NCBI GenBank assembly: GCA_947259715.1
Contig: CAMYNR010000069.1
Location: 1 to 36,432 of the forward strand
Length of the DNA: 36,432 nucleotides
Direction: 5' to 3'
DNA from: an uncultured Desulfuromonadales bacterium
GTDB taxonomy: Bacteria > Desulfobacterota > Desulfuromonadia > Desulfuromonadales > Geopsychrobacteraceae
Below the pieces are notes generated by a model. It ran no database searches. It saw nothing but the letters and a program-made list of their open reading frames with translations, and was not told the DNA's origin. Below are positions 16,334 through 24,992 of the stretch, one piece after another (the first letter of the stretch is position 1; every line of letters begins with the position of its first letter). A program made the translations under genes and the position numbers.

Positions 16334-17167
16334 ATGAAAAAAACCAACCTGATTATTTTGTTATTAGCCGTTTTGATCGGTTTTTTACTTTATTCCATTT
16401 TCAGCCGGGATGAACCTGAAACCCTCTCGTTTGAGCAAACGGAAGATCAACCGGCCAGCGTAGAAGAAGAGCGCAAGGCGATTGTCCATTATCCAGTTCC
16501 CCAGCCAGTCCCAGAAGAGGGGGCGACAGAAGCTGGCGTTGAAGAGGAAACTTCCCCTCTGTCATTCCCGGAAAAATTGCCACCCTTGTCGCAGAGTGAT
16601 GCCCCGATACGGGAGGTTTTTACTGACCTCATCGATGAAAAAGGCAATCTAAAGCTTTTGGAGTTGAACAATTTCATTCCGAAAACCGTCGCAATTATAA
16701 ACAATCTGCCGGAAAAACAATTAGCCAAGGACCATTTGCCGTTAAAACGTCTGGACAGCCGCTTCCTTGTCTCCGGTAGCGCGGAGGCACCAGTAACAAC
16801 CAGTCGTAATCATAAACGCTATGAGAAATACGTTGAACTTTTTGAGGCGATAAATCCTGAACTGGCGGTAAAAACCTATTCTTACTTCTACCCGCTTTTT
16901 CAGGAAGCCTACAAAAAGTTGGGCTACCCCAAGGCCTACTTCAATGATCGTCTCGTGTTTGTCATCGATCACCTGCTGGAAACACCCGAGCCGCCGGAGC
17001 CTATCCAGCTGGCTCAGCCAGTGGTGAATTACACTTTCGCCGATCCGGCCCTGGAAAACCGCTCAGCAGGGCAAAAGCTCCTGCTCCGCATCGGTCCTGA
17101 AAATCGCCGCCGGGTCAAACAGCAGCTGGAGAAATATCGTCAACTCCTGGTGAAATCGCAACCTTGA
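16334..17167 (+). CDS. DUF3014 domain-containing protein
   Basis: N-terminal TM anchor; LPPLSQSDAPIREVFTDLI...ELNNFIPKTVAIINNLPEKQLAKDHLPL. Confidence 0.85.
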   Translation: MKKTNLIILLLAVLIGFLLYSIFSRDEPETLSFEQTEDQPASVEEERKAIVHYPVPQPVPEEGATEAGVEEETSPLSFPEKLPPLSQSDAPIREVFTDLIDEKGNLKLLELNNFIPKTVAIINNLPEKQLAKDHLPLKRLDSRFLVSGSAEAPVTTSRNHKRYEKYVELFEAINPELAVKTYSYFYPLFQEAYKKLGYPKAYFNDRLVFVIDHLLETPEPPEPIQLAQPVVNYTFADPALENRSAGQKLLLRIGPENRRRVKQQLEKYRQLLVKSQP

Positions 17168-17172
17168 AATAC

Positions 17173-17208
17173 GCAGGCCCATCCGATTGAATGGATGGGC
17201 CTGCTTTT
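17173..17208 (+). terminator. Intrinsic terminator of the DUF3014 gene
   Basis: GCAGGCCCATCC-GATTGAAT-GGATGGGCCTGC-TTTT. Confidence 0.9.
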
Positions 17209-17234
17209 ACCGTCTAGAAAATGTTCTTCGCACT

Positions 17235-17432
17235 TTAAGAATTGAGCCCACGGCGTTCCGGACCGCGATATGAGGACCGGGAAAAACGGCGAACTGGATC
17301 GATGCCCGGATAGACCCAACCATCGGTCCTTTGAAATTTCACAATCTCATCGCTCTCGATCAGCTTTTGGAGAATTTGTGGTTGAACCATATCCATCATT
17401 CCGTCTTGGTAAACAACAGCAACATCCCTCAT
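17235..17432 (-). CDS. Small GPERR-motif protein B (GSU3473-like family)
   Basis: MRDVAVVYQDGMMDMVQPQILQKLIESDEIVKFQRTDGWVYPGIDPVRRFSRSSYRGPERRGLNS. Confidence 0.8.
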   Translation of the reverse strand: MRDVAVVYQDGMMDMVQPQILQKLIESDEIVKFQRTDGWVYPGIDPVRRFSRSSYRGPERRGLNS

Positions 17433-17574
17433 CGCCAACCTCCTCTGCAAATGTTCATTCAGGATAGCAGCATTTTACCGAGGTGAAAAGGGAGGAAGAA
17501 TTATTTTCATCGCTAGATCAGCAGGTTACTTTCTTCAGTGCGTCCTTGATTTGCTAGAAGAAAACAGAGCTGCA

Positions 17575-17600
17575 AGAAAAAACCCGGCGAAGGCCGGGTT
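17575..17600 (-). terminator. Intrinsic terminator after GPERR protein C
   Basis: Minus strand AACCCGGC-loop-GCCGGGTTTTTT. Confidence 0.8.
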
Positions 17601-17623
17601 ATCTCATCTCAAAAATAAATTTT

Positions 17624-17809
17624 TCAGGTCCGCCGCTCTGGACCAGGGTATTGACTCCGAGAGACCGTCCGGATCGGGTCGTAACCGACTGTTACCCAAC
17701 CGTTCGACCGCAAAAATTGAACAATCTTTCTCTTCTCAATCAGTTTCTGTAATTTACGCGGCTGAACCTCCTTGATTTTTCCCGTGCTGTAACGAACGCG
17801 GATCAGCAT
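17624..17809 (-). CDS. Small GPERR-motif protein C (GSU3473-like family)
   Basis: MLIRVRYSTGKIKEVQPRKLQKLIEKRKIVQFLRSNGWVTVGYDPIRTVSRSQYPGPERRT. Confidence 0.8.
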   Translation of the reverse strand: MLIRVRYSTGKIKEVQPRKLQKLIEKRKIVQFLRSNGWVTVGYDPIRTVSRSQYPGPERRT

Positions 17810-17916
17810 AGCAAGCCTCTCCTTTCTGCATCTCAGGCCTAACAAGCTGCCGGATCAGAACCCGGTCAGCCAAAACCAGATGCGAAATATAGCAGAAAGG
17901 GAAAAGCGAATACCAC

Positions 17917-18144
17917 TCAATTTTCTTCACTGCTTCTGACCAACGGCTGCCCGGTACCAGAATGACGTCGCTCTGGTCCGCGGTAATGGCCTCGCAGCGA
18001 GCTGCGAATTGGATCCTTGCCCAGGGTGACCCAACCGGTTGAGCGTTCAAATTCTTCAATCTCACTCATCACGATCAGCTCATCAAGTTTTTTCGATGGA
18101 ACCAGATCGATTCTGCCATCCTTGTAGCGGACCCGTATTAACAT
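17917..18144 (-). CDS. Small GPERR-motif protein D (GSU3473-like family)
   Basis: MLIRVRYKDGRIDLVPSKKLDELIVMSEIEEFERSTGWVTLGKDPIRSSLRGHYRGPERRHSGTGQ... Confidence 0.8.
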   Translation of the reverse strand: MLIRVRYKDGRIDLVPSKKLDELIVMSEIEEFERSTGWVTLGKDPIRSSLRGHYRGPERRHSGTGQPLVRSSEEN

Positions 18145-18158
18145 AGAATCTCCTACGG

Positions 18159-19256
18159 CTAGTCATCCAGAAGAGCATCGATGCTGCTGAAGTCAAAACG
18201 CTTTTCAGCCAGATCGGTTATTAATTTAATTTTGTGCTGATCCTCAGCCATAATTTTCGAAACATCATCTCTGATAATCTCAAAGACCTTTGACGAGGTG
18301 CGCCCGGCGCGCATGTAGGGCACTCCACTGCTGTCGATGATCTTCTGCGTAATGGTGCTGATTTCACCGACCCCGGGAATAATAATCCCGGCAATTTTTT
18401 CCGCATACTCATCGATCTTATACAGGTTGGCCAAAGTGACCATCAATTCATCCCGGCTGCTGTTCACGATCACCAGCGTCGAATCCTGCAAGAGCTCTGC
18501 AACCCGCTGGGCCGAAGCAGCACCGATCTGAACATTATGCACAATACGCTGTGCTTCCTCATCGGTCGCCCTGAGTTCAATATTTAGCACATTGGCAATT
18601 CGCCTGAGGGTTGGATTGGCAAGAATTGGCTGATAATTGAACCCGCCGATAACTTTAATCCCCTCGGTTGCAAAGGCCAGATTGAGGTATTTAAGGGTTT
18701 GATCTCGTTTTTGCGGAATAATTTTATTGACCAGGATGGCTTTAACGTTGGCCCGCTCTTTCTGAAACAAGGCCAGGTTCATATGCGTGGCATCAACAAC
18801 ATTGCCCAAACCACCACCAGTGACCATTAGAACCGGGGCGTTAGACTCCCGGGCGATCCGGGCATTGTTGCATCCGAGCAACGAGCCGACTCCAGTATGC
18901 CCGGCCCCCTCAATAATAAGCAGATCATTTTTTTCTTCCAGCTCGCGGATGGCGGAAAACATTTTATCGAAGATCTGCTCTCGCTGCAGTTCGCCATCCA
19001 GCACCCGGCGGGTATCACCCTGCTGCAGGACGAAGGGTGACATCAAGGGCAGATCTTCTTCCAGGCCGAAGACCCTGGCCATCAAAATTGCATCCTTGTC
19101 AGCAACAAAGCCTTTGTATTCTGCCGGCTTGGGACCGATTGGCTTGATAAATCCGACCCGATCGTATTTCTTTCGGGCCATATGCATCAGCGACAGGCTG
19201 GTGGTTGTCTTGCCACTGTTCATCCCGGTCGCAGCAATGAAAACTTTACGCGCCAT
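18159..19256 (-). CDS. BioD-like P-loop ATPase with C-terminal DRTGG domain (similar to the phosphotransacetylase N-terminal region)
   Basis: MARKVFIAATGMNSGKTTTSLSLMHMA; LLIIEGAGHTGVGS; DRTGG-like LVIVNSSRDELMVTLANL...AGIIIPG. Confidence 0.8.
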   Translation of the reverse strand: MARKVFIAATGMNSGKTTTSLSLMHMARKKYDRVGFIKPIGPKPAEYKGFVADKDAILMARVFGLEEDLPLMSPFVLQQGDTRRVLDGELQREQIFDKMFSAIRELEEKNDLLIIEGAGHTGVGSLLGCNNARIARESNAPVLMVTGGGLGNVVDATHMNLALFQKERANVKAILVNKIIPQKRDQTLKYLNLAFATEGIKVIGGFNYQPILANPTLRRIANVLNIELRATDEEAQRIVHNVQIGAASAQRVAELLQDSTLVIVNSSRDELMVTLANLYKIDEYAEKIAGIIIPGVGEISTITQKIIDSSGVPYMRAGRTSSKVFEIIRDDVSKIMAEDQHKIKLITDLAEKRFDFSSIDALLDD

Positions 19257-19454
19257 CTAATTAAACTCCTTGGTCAAAGTGGAGCAATTCCCTGTTGTCC
19301 TCAATAAATGCCACGTAAACAGTCTACACGCAATCAGGAAAAAAGATTTTTGCTATAAAAATATCGCCGAGTTAAGCAGTAAAAACCCATGTTGACAAGT
19401 GCCCTCTGCCGGTTAAGCTTTCACATGAGAATTGATCTTTCCATGGAGGATAAA

Positions 19455-20090
19455 ATGCGAAAAGCTCTGGCGCTGTTGCTGTCTCTGGCCCTGTTCCCTG
19501 CTCTGTCTATCGCCGAAACGGTACATATTTCCAACCTGACATCGATAGTCTTCGACATCCCGCAAGGTTGGGTCAAAGCGAGCGAACCGCCAGAGCCATT
19601 GCTGGAGATTCTGGCTGAACACATCGGCCATGAAACCCTTGAAAAAACCGGTACCCTTCCCGGCCAGGAGCAGTTAATTGAAGCAGCAGAAAAACGCATG
19701 GCTTCGAATGAGGTGATCATCTACAACCCGCAAACCAACGCCCATATGACCCTCGATTTCAGCATGCTGCGGGCCGGCGAAAAGGCGCCAAGCAAAAAGG
19801 CGATCAAACTCTCTGCTGAGTATGCCGGTCAATCCCTGGAGCAGGAAGAAGGGGTCACCGGATTACAGGGGGAAAGCCAGGAAACCACCGTTTCAGGCGC
19901 CTGGTACGCGTACCGCTATGACGCCGGCTATCGGCATCATGAAGAAGAGATGCACTTCTCCGGTGTGATCGGTTTTATTTCACCCTACTGGTTCTATTTT
20001 TATTTCACCGATTTTAAAAAGGATCCGGGCGACCAGGAAAAAGCTGAGCAGCTGTTAAATTCCATCAACATCGTTAAACGTAAACCATGA
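19455..20090 (+). CDS. Exported protein of unknown function
   Basis: Signal peptide MRKALALLLSLALFPALSIAETV; ATGA overlap with the next gene; no family recognised. Confidence 0.7.
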   Translation: MRKALALLLSLALFPALSIAETVHISNLTSIVFDIPQGWVKASEPPEPLLEILAEHIGHETLEKTGTLPGQEQLIEAAEKRMASNEVIIYNPQTNAHMTLDFSMLRAGEKAPSKKAIKLSAEYAGQSLEQEEGVTGLQGESQETTVSGAWYAYRYDAGYRHHEEEMHFSGVIGFISPYWFYFYFTDFKKDPGDQEKAEQLLNSINIVKRKP

Positions 20091-21316
20091 AAAGTTCCCG
20101 GGTCAGGTTCCCCAACGCTGAAGGTCAACTGCTTTCCGGGAAAATCGACCTGCCTGAAGATGAAGCCCCTTTGGCTTGGGCGCTGTTTGCGCACTGTTTT
20201 ACCTGCGGCAAAAATCTCAAGGCGATCAGTCATATCTCCCGGGCTCTGTGCCGGGAGAAAATCGCCGTGCTGCGTTTTGACTTCACCGGCCTGGGACAAA
20301 GCGAAGGAGATTTTTCCGAGACCAATTTAAGCTCAAACATTGCCGATCTGGTTGCCGCCGCAACCTGGCTGGAACGGGAACAGGCGGCACCGAGCCTGCT
20401 GATAGGCCATTCCTTCGGCGGATCAGCCGTTTTACAGGCGGCCAATCAACTGCCCGCGGTTCGCGCAGTCGTTACCCTCGCGGCCCCGTTCGACCCGGAG
20501 CATGTAGCCAACCTGTTTGCCGAGAACAAGGAGCAACTCAGCCGTGCCGGTGAAGCCAGCGTTACGCTTGCCGGTCGTCAGTTCACCATCCGGGAACAGT
20601 TTTTACGTGATCTCGACGAACATCAGGTTGAGGAAAATATCCAGCATCTTAAGGCTGCGCTGCTGGTCATGCACTCACCCATCGATCAAATCGTCGGCAT
20701 CCAGAATGCCGCCAGAATCTATCAGGCCGCCAAACATCCCAAATCCTATATCAGCCTCGATGATGCCGATCATCTCCTCTCCCGCGAAAGTGATGCTCTC
20801 TACGCAGGCCAGATGATCGCCAGCTGGGCAGGCCGCTACCTGCAGCTCCTCGCCAGGCCTGGAATTCAGTCCTCAGTCATCGATAATCGCGTCACCGTGC
20901 GCACCGGCGCGGAAGGCTTTTTCACCGAAATCTTCGCCAACGGTCACCCTCTGATCGCCGATGAACCGCTCAGTTACGGCGGCACCAATCGCGGGCCGAC
21001 CCCCTATGACTATCTTCTGGTCTCCCTGGGAGCCTGCACCAGCATGACCCTGCAGATGTACGCCAGGCGTAAAAAGTGGCCGCTTGAATCAGCGATCGCG
21101 CGTTTGACCCACGCGAAGATCCATGCTGAAGATTGCCAAAGCTGCGAAACCAGCAATGGCAAGATTGATCGCTTCCATCGCGAGTTAGAGTTGATCGGCG
21201 CGCTCAGCGATGAACAACGCGAGAAACTCCTCCAGATTGCCGAACGCTGCCCGGTACACAAAACCCTGCATGGGGAAGTCGTCGTGACGACATCTCTGAA
21301 GCCTCACTCGAGTTAG
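20087..21316 (+). CDS. Fused alpha/beta hydrolase - OsmC family protein
   Basis: GHSFGGSAVLQAA hydrolase part; C-terminal GGTNRGPTPYDYLLVSLGACTSMTLQMYARRKKWPLES and RCPVHKTL OsmC part. Confidence 0.92.
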   Translation: MKSSRVRFPNAEGQLLSGKIDLPEDEAPLAWALFAHCFTCGKNLKAISHISRALCREKIAVLRFDFTGLGQSEGDFSETNLSSNIADLVAAATWLEREQAAPSLLIGHSFGGSAVLQAANQLPAVRAVVTLAAPFDPEHVANLFAENKEQLSRAGEASVTLAGRQFTIREQFLRDLDEHQVEENIQHLKAALLVMHSPIDQIVGIQNAARIYQAAKHPKSYISLDDADHLLSRESDALYAGQMIASWAGRYLQLLARPGIQSSVIDNRVTVRTGAEGFFTEIFANGHPLIADEPLSYGGTNRGPTPYDYLLVSLGACTSMTLQMYARRKKWPLESAIARLTHAKIHAEDCQSCETSNGKIDRFHRELELIGALSDEQREKLLQIAERCPVHKTLHGEVVVTTSLKPHSS

Positions 21317-21441
21317 TTTCCATTTGGAAACGGCCCTTTTTCGCAATCTCTGGTTCAATCTGCGGCCTTGCAAAAAATTGCTTGTTTCCAATCTGGAAAC
21401 CACACAGTGGCATCCGGAGTTTTTTGATGCTCACGAGTTAG
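21309..21441 (+). repeat. Internally deleted copy of modular hairpin repeat flanked by an 8-bp direct repeat CGAGTTAG
   Basis: CGAGTTAGTTTCCATTTGGAAACGGCCCTTTTTCGC...CAAAAAATTGCTTGTTTCCAATCTGGAAACCACACAGTGGCATCCGGAGTTTTTTGATGCTCACGAGTTAG. Confidence 0.85.
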
Positions 21442-21542
21442 ATTTTCGCCCCCTTCTTCTCAGCTGCAGCAGACCCGAAGAGCTCAAGGCCAGGATACTG
21501 CCCTGGCAACAGCCTTGCGCTTTTAGACTCGCCTGGAGCTCT

Positions 21543-21570
21543 TTGAAGCCGTAGATGGCAATGCTATAGT
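21543..21570 (+). promoter_or_regulatory. Candidate promoter of the TIR gene
   Basis: TTGAAG-16 nt-TATAGT, ~30 nt before the frame opens. Confidence 0.45.
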
Positions 21571-21598
21571 TTTGTCACATGGCGCCTAAGGAGTAACT

Positions 21599-22987
21599 AT
21601 TCTGACCAATAAAGACCGTCAAACATTCACCTGGGATGCTTTCCTCTCCTACAGCTCCGAGGATGCCTCTGCCGTCGCTCGGGTCCAGAGGTTTCTGGAG
21701 CGCTATCGGCTCCCCGACGGACGCAGACTGCGTATCTATCGTGATGAAACAGATATCTCCGGTGGCGAACTTCCAGAGCAGCTGCGGTCGGCGCTGGCGG
21801 ATTCCGGCTGCCTGCTGGTCTGCTGTTCTGATGCGGCAGCACGCTCAACCTGGGTCGAACGGGAAATAGAGGCCTACCGCTCCCTGGCTCCGCAACGACC
21901 GATCCTACCGTTGCTGATGGCCGCTGAACCGCCCGACAACCTCCCTCCCCCACTGACGGGTCAGGAACTTCGCTGGGCTGATCTCCGAAGGGGTTGGTGC
22001 TGGTTTTTTCCGCGCCGCAAGACACGGGTTGAGCTGGTCAGGGTGGTCGCCGCAGCAGCCGGATTTGATTTCCGGGCACTCTTGCCCCTTGACCGCCAGC
22101 GCCGCCGCAAAAATTTCTTTCGTTTTGCCGCCGTTTTACTCCTGGTCGGATTCGCCGCTGCCTGGTCTCCAGTGCAGATTTGGCGGGACGTCACCCCTGA
22201 AGGGCCAGCGGTGGTGGGCTGCGACAGCCTGGATGATGGCATCGCCGTTTACCAGATGAACGAGCCTCAGGCGATTAAAAATATCGTTCAGGTCCAGCGG
22301 AAAATCTTTTCCACTGCCGCAAGCACAGAAGTGCTGAATGAAAGACTGGTCCCCCGTGGTCGCCTGCTACCAGCCCCGGTCGCCGGTCGGCTTGGTGAAA
22401 ATTGCCGTGGAAGCTCCGGCTGGATCGGCGAGCCGCAACCTGGAACCTGTATCAAAATCACTGAGTCGGCAGAAATTGTGCCCTTTGACGATCCAATGGG
22501 AGGCGGCGAGATTGCTCTCAGCAAGGTTCGCGTCAATGGTCTGGAGAGGACTCTGGAGGTGTTCTGGAAGCCGATCGACTACTCTCGCTGGCAGGATTAT
22601 GGACGCACCTCGCATCCCTCCGAGGGATTGCCGGTGTTCGCCAGCGCAAATAAGCTCTGGCTTGGTTTTCCAGACAATGAATTTAACCGGGGGACGCTCT
22701 GGCACAGTGCCGACAGCGGCCGCAACTGGCAGGCCGAGACCGGTATCAGCGATGTTCGTTCGCTGCGCCAAACCGAACAGGGTGTGCTGATTGCCGCTCG
22801 CTTGAATCGTGAGTTGGGCTTTTATCTGCAACAAAACGACCGCTTTGAGCCGTTTGAGGTTCCGGGCAAGGGGGACCAGCTTGAAGTTTGTGGGGAGATA
22901 GAGGGTTTTCCGGTGATTCGGGTGGATCGCAAAATCTATCGCTTCGTACAGCAACCCTGGTGGCAAAGTCAATTGGGCGACAATTGA
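21599..22987 (+). CDS. TIR domain - transmembrane - extracytoplasmic Asp-box domain protein, probable non-ATG start
   Basis: Own translation from 21599: (I)LTNKDRQTFTWDAFLSYSSEDASAVARVQRFLERYRLPDGRRLRIYRDETDISGGELPEQLRSALADSGCLLVCCSDAAARSTWVEREIEAYRSL..., TM NFFRFAAVLLLVGFAAAW, Asp-box SADSGRNW; AAGGAG 5 nt before ATT; in-frame TAA at 21587. Confidence 0.8.
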   Translation: MLTNKDRQTFTWDAFLSYSSEDASAVARVQRFLERYRLPDGRRLRIYRDETDISGGELPEQLRSALADSGCLLVCCSDAAARSTWVEREIEAYRSLAPQRPILPLLMAAEPPDNLPPPLTGQELRWADLRRGWCWFFPRRKTRVELVRVVAAAAGFDFRALLPLDRQRRRKNFFRFAAVLLLVGFAAAWSPVQIWRDVTPEGPAVVGCDSLDDGIAVYQMNEPQAIKNIVQVQRKIFSTAASTEVLNERLVPRGRLLPAPVAGRLGENCRGSSGWIGEPQPGTCIKITESAEIVPFDDPMGGGEIALSKVRVNGLERTLEVFWKPIDYSRWQDYGRTSHPSEGLPVFASANKLWLGFPDNEFNRGTLWHSADSGRNWQAETGISDVRSLRQTEQGVLIAARLNRELGFYLQQNDRFEPFEVPGKGDQLEVCGEIEGFPVIRVDRKIYRFVQQPWWQSQLGDN

Positions 22988-23020
22988 ACCGCCGCCTTGG
23001 GGCAGACGACGGTTCAATTG
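22981..23020. terminator. Perfect 11-bp inverted repeat between convergent TIR and dxs genes
   Basis: CAATTGAACCG-N18-CGGTTCAATTG; no clear T-tract. Confidence 0.45.
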
Positions 23021-23029
23021 CGGTTAGAT

Positions 23030-24931
23030 TCAACCTGCGATAATTTGTGACTGGGGATAGTCGAGGGCCTGCTTGACCTTTTCGGCAATTCCCTCAGCAT
23101 TAAGGCCGAGCATTTTTCTCAACTCGCCCTGGGTGCCCTGCTCGATGAACTGATCTGGAATGCCGATCCGCAGGATGCGCGGATGCACATCGGCGTCAGC
23201 CAGTAATTCCAGGACGGCCGAACCGAAGCCGCCCTGCAAAGCATTCTCTTCCGCAGTGACGACCAGCGGCACCTTGCCGGCCTGCTCGATAATCAGCTCC
23301 TCGTCAAGGGGCTTGATAAAACGAGCATCGGCGACCGCCATTTCGATTCCTTGCTCAGCAAGCTGTTCAGCGGCCTGCAGCGCTTCGCCGACCATGGTGC
23401 CGACGGCGATTATCAAGCCGTCCTGCCCTTCCCTGAGCAGCTCTCCTTTACCGATCGGTAAAGGTAGAATCGGACCGTCCAGCGGCAAACCTTCACCGTT
23501 ACCACGCGGGTAACGGTATGCACAGGGGCCATCGGTGAGGCTGGCCGTCTTCATCGCCCGGCGCAATTCAACTTCGTTGCGCGGCACCATAAACGTCAGA
23601 TTGGGAATATGACGCATAAAAGAGTAGTCAAACACGCCATGATGGGTTGGCCCATCGGCGCCAACCAGACCGCCACGGTCCATGGCAAAGGTCACTGGCA
23701 GATTCTGCAGACAGACATCGTGCAGCGCCTGGTCATAGGCACGCTGCATGAATGTTGAATAGATGGTGACGACCGGGCGTAAGCCGCGGCAAGCCAGACC
23801 GGCCGCAAAAGTCACTGCGTGCTGTTCGGCAATGCCGACATCATAGAAGCGTTCCGGGAAGGTTTCGGAGAATTCTTTCAAGCCAGTCCCTTCGGCCATC
23901 GCGGCAGTAATCGCCACAATGCGGGAATCCTCCCGGGCCATTTCAACCAGGGTGTCACCAAAGACGCCGGTATAGGAGGCGGTACTGCCCGACTTGCCCC
24001 TCTGCACTTCGCCGGTGGCTTTATCGAAAGGACCGACCCCATGGTACTTGGGTGGGTTCTGCTCGGCCGGCTGGTAACCCTTGCCTTTTTGGGTCGCGAC
24101 ATGCAATAGCACAGGGCCTTCGATATGCGAGACATTCTCCAGGGTGACCATCAACTCATCGAGGTTGTGCCCATTGATGGGACCGAAGTAATCGAAGCCG
24201 AAGCCTTCAAAGAGCATCCCCGGGGTGATGAAACCCTTGATCGACTCCTCGGTGCGTTTCGCCAGGTTCACCAGCTCACGGCCGAAACCGGGCACATGGC
24301 TGAGAAAGTTTTCCGTCTCTTTTTTGAAGCGCAAAAAGGAATCACTGCTCATCTTACGGCTCAAAAAGGAAGAAAGTGCGCCAACGTTGGGTGAAATCGA
24401 CATCTCATTGTCGTTGAGGATGACGATCATCTTCTGCTTGAGATGTCCGGCGTGATTGAGGGCCTCAAAGGCCATCCCGGCGGTCAGCGAGCCGTCGCCG
24501 ATGACCGCAATCACCCTTTCGTCTCCGTTATTCAACTCAACCCCGGCGGCCATCCCCAGAGCCGCAGAGATCGAGGTGCTCGAATGACCGACATCAAAAG
24601 CGTCGTGCTCGCTTTCTTTACGTTTCGGAAAGCCGCTGATGCCTTCCAGTTGCCGCAAGGTGTGAAACTGCTCCAGACGCCCGGTCAGCAGCTTGTGCGC
24701 GTAAGCCTGGTGACCAACATCCCAGATGATCCGGTCAGCAGGTGAATTGAAGACGCGATGCAGAGCGATGCTCAGCTCGATCACCCCCAGGGAACTCCCC
24801 AGGTGACCGCCATTGACCGCCACAGTCGAAATAATCTGCTCGCGCAATTCCTCGGCCAGCTGAGTCAGCTCAGCTTTACTGAGCTGTTTTAGCTCGGCCG
24901 GAGATGTTAAGTGCTTAAGAATACTGCCCAT
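23030..24931 (-). CDS. dxs: 1-deoxy-D-xylulose-5-phosphate synthase
   Basis: [62 protein letters not shown]. Confidence 0.98.
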   Translation of the reverse strand: MGSILKHLTSPAELKQLSKAELTQLAEELREQIISTVAVNGGHLGSSLGVIELSIALHRVFNSPADRIIWDVGHQAYAHKLLTGRLEQFHTLRQLEGISGFPKRKESEHDAFDVGHSSTSISAALGMAAGVELNNGDERVIAVIGDGSLTAGMAFEALNHAGHLKQKMIVILNDNEMSISPNVGALSSFLSRKMSSDSFLRFKKETENFLSHVPGFGRELVNLAKRTEESIKGFITPGMLFEGFGFDYFGPINGHNLDELMVTLENVSHIEGPVLLHVATQKGKGYQPAEQNPPKYHGVGPFDKATGEVQRGKSGSTASYTGVFGDTLVEMAREDSRIVAITAAMAEGTGLKEFSETFPERFYDVGIAEQHAVTFAAGLACRGLRPVVTIYSTFMQRAYDQALHDVCLQNLPVTFAMDRGGLVGADGPTHHGVFDYSFMRHIPNLTFMVPRNEVELRRAMKTASLTDGPCAYRYPRGNGEGLPLDGPILPLPIGKGELLREGQDGLIIAVGTMVGEALQAAEQLAEQGIEMAVADARFIKPLDEELIIEQAGKVPLVVTAEENALQGGFGSAVLELLADADVHPRILRIGIPDQFIEQGTQGELRKMLGLNAEGIAEKVKQALDYPQSQIIAG

Positions 24932-24992
24932 AATGTCCCTCATTTGTCTGTGCTGCCCGGCACAGCGCCACCCGCGGGTGGCTTATCTCTCC

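Noticed and set aside
15769-18144. GPERR proteins as toxin-antitoxin pairs
   Set aside because: All four are paralogs with separate ribosome-binding sites; no toxin partner adjacent, so no TA claim made
18159-19256. Assignment as dethiobiotin synthetase bioD
   Set aside because: N-terminal P-loop is BioD-like but the DRTGG C-terminal half and distance from the bio operon favour a phosphotransacetylase-associated ATPase
21627-22025. Minus-strand 132-aa ORF over the TIR domain
   Set aside because: Antisense shadow of the TIR coding frame; no recognisable domain
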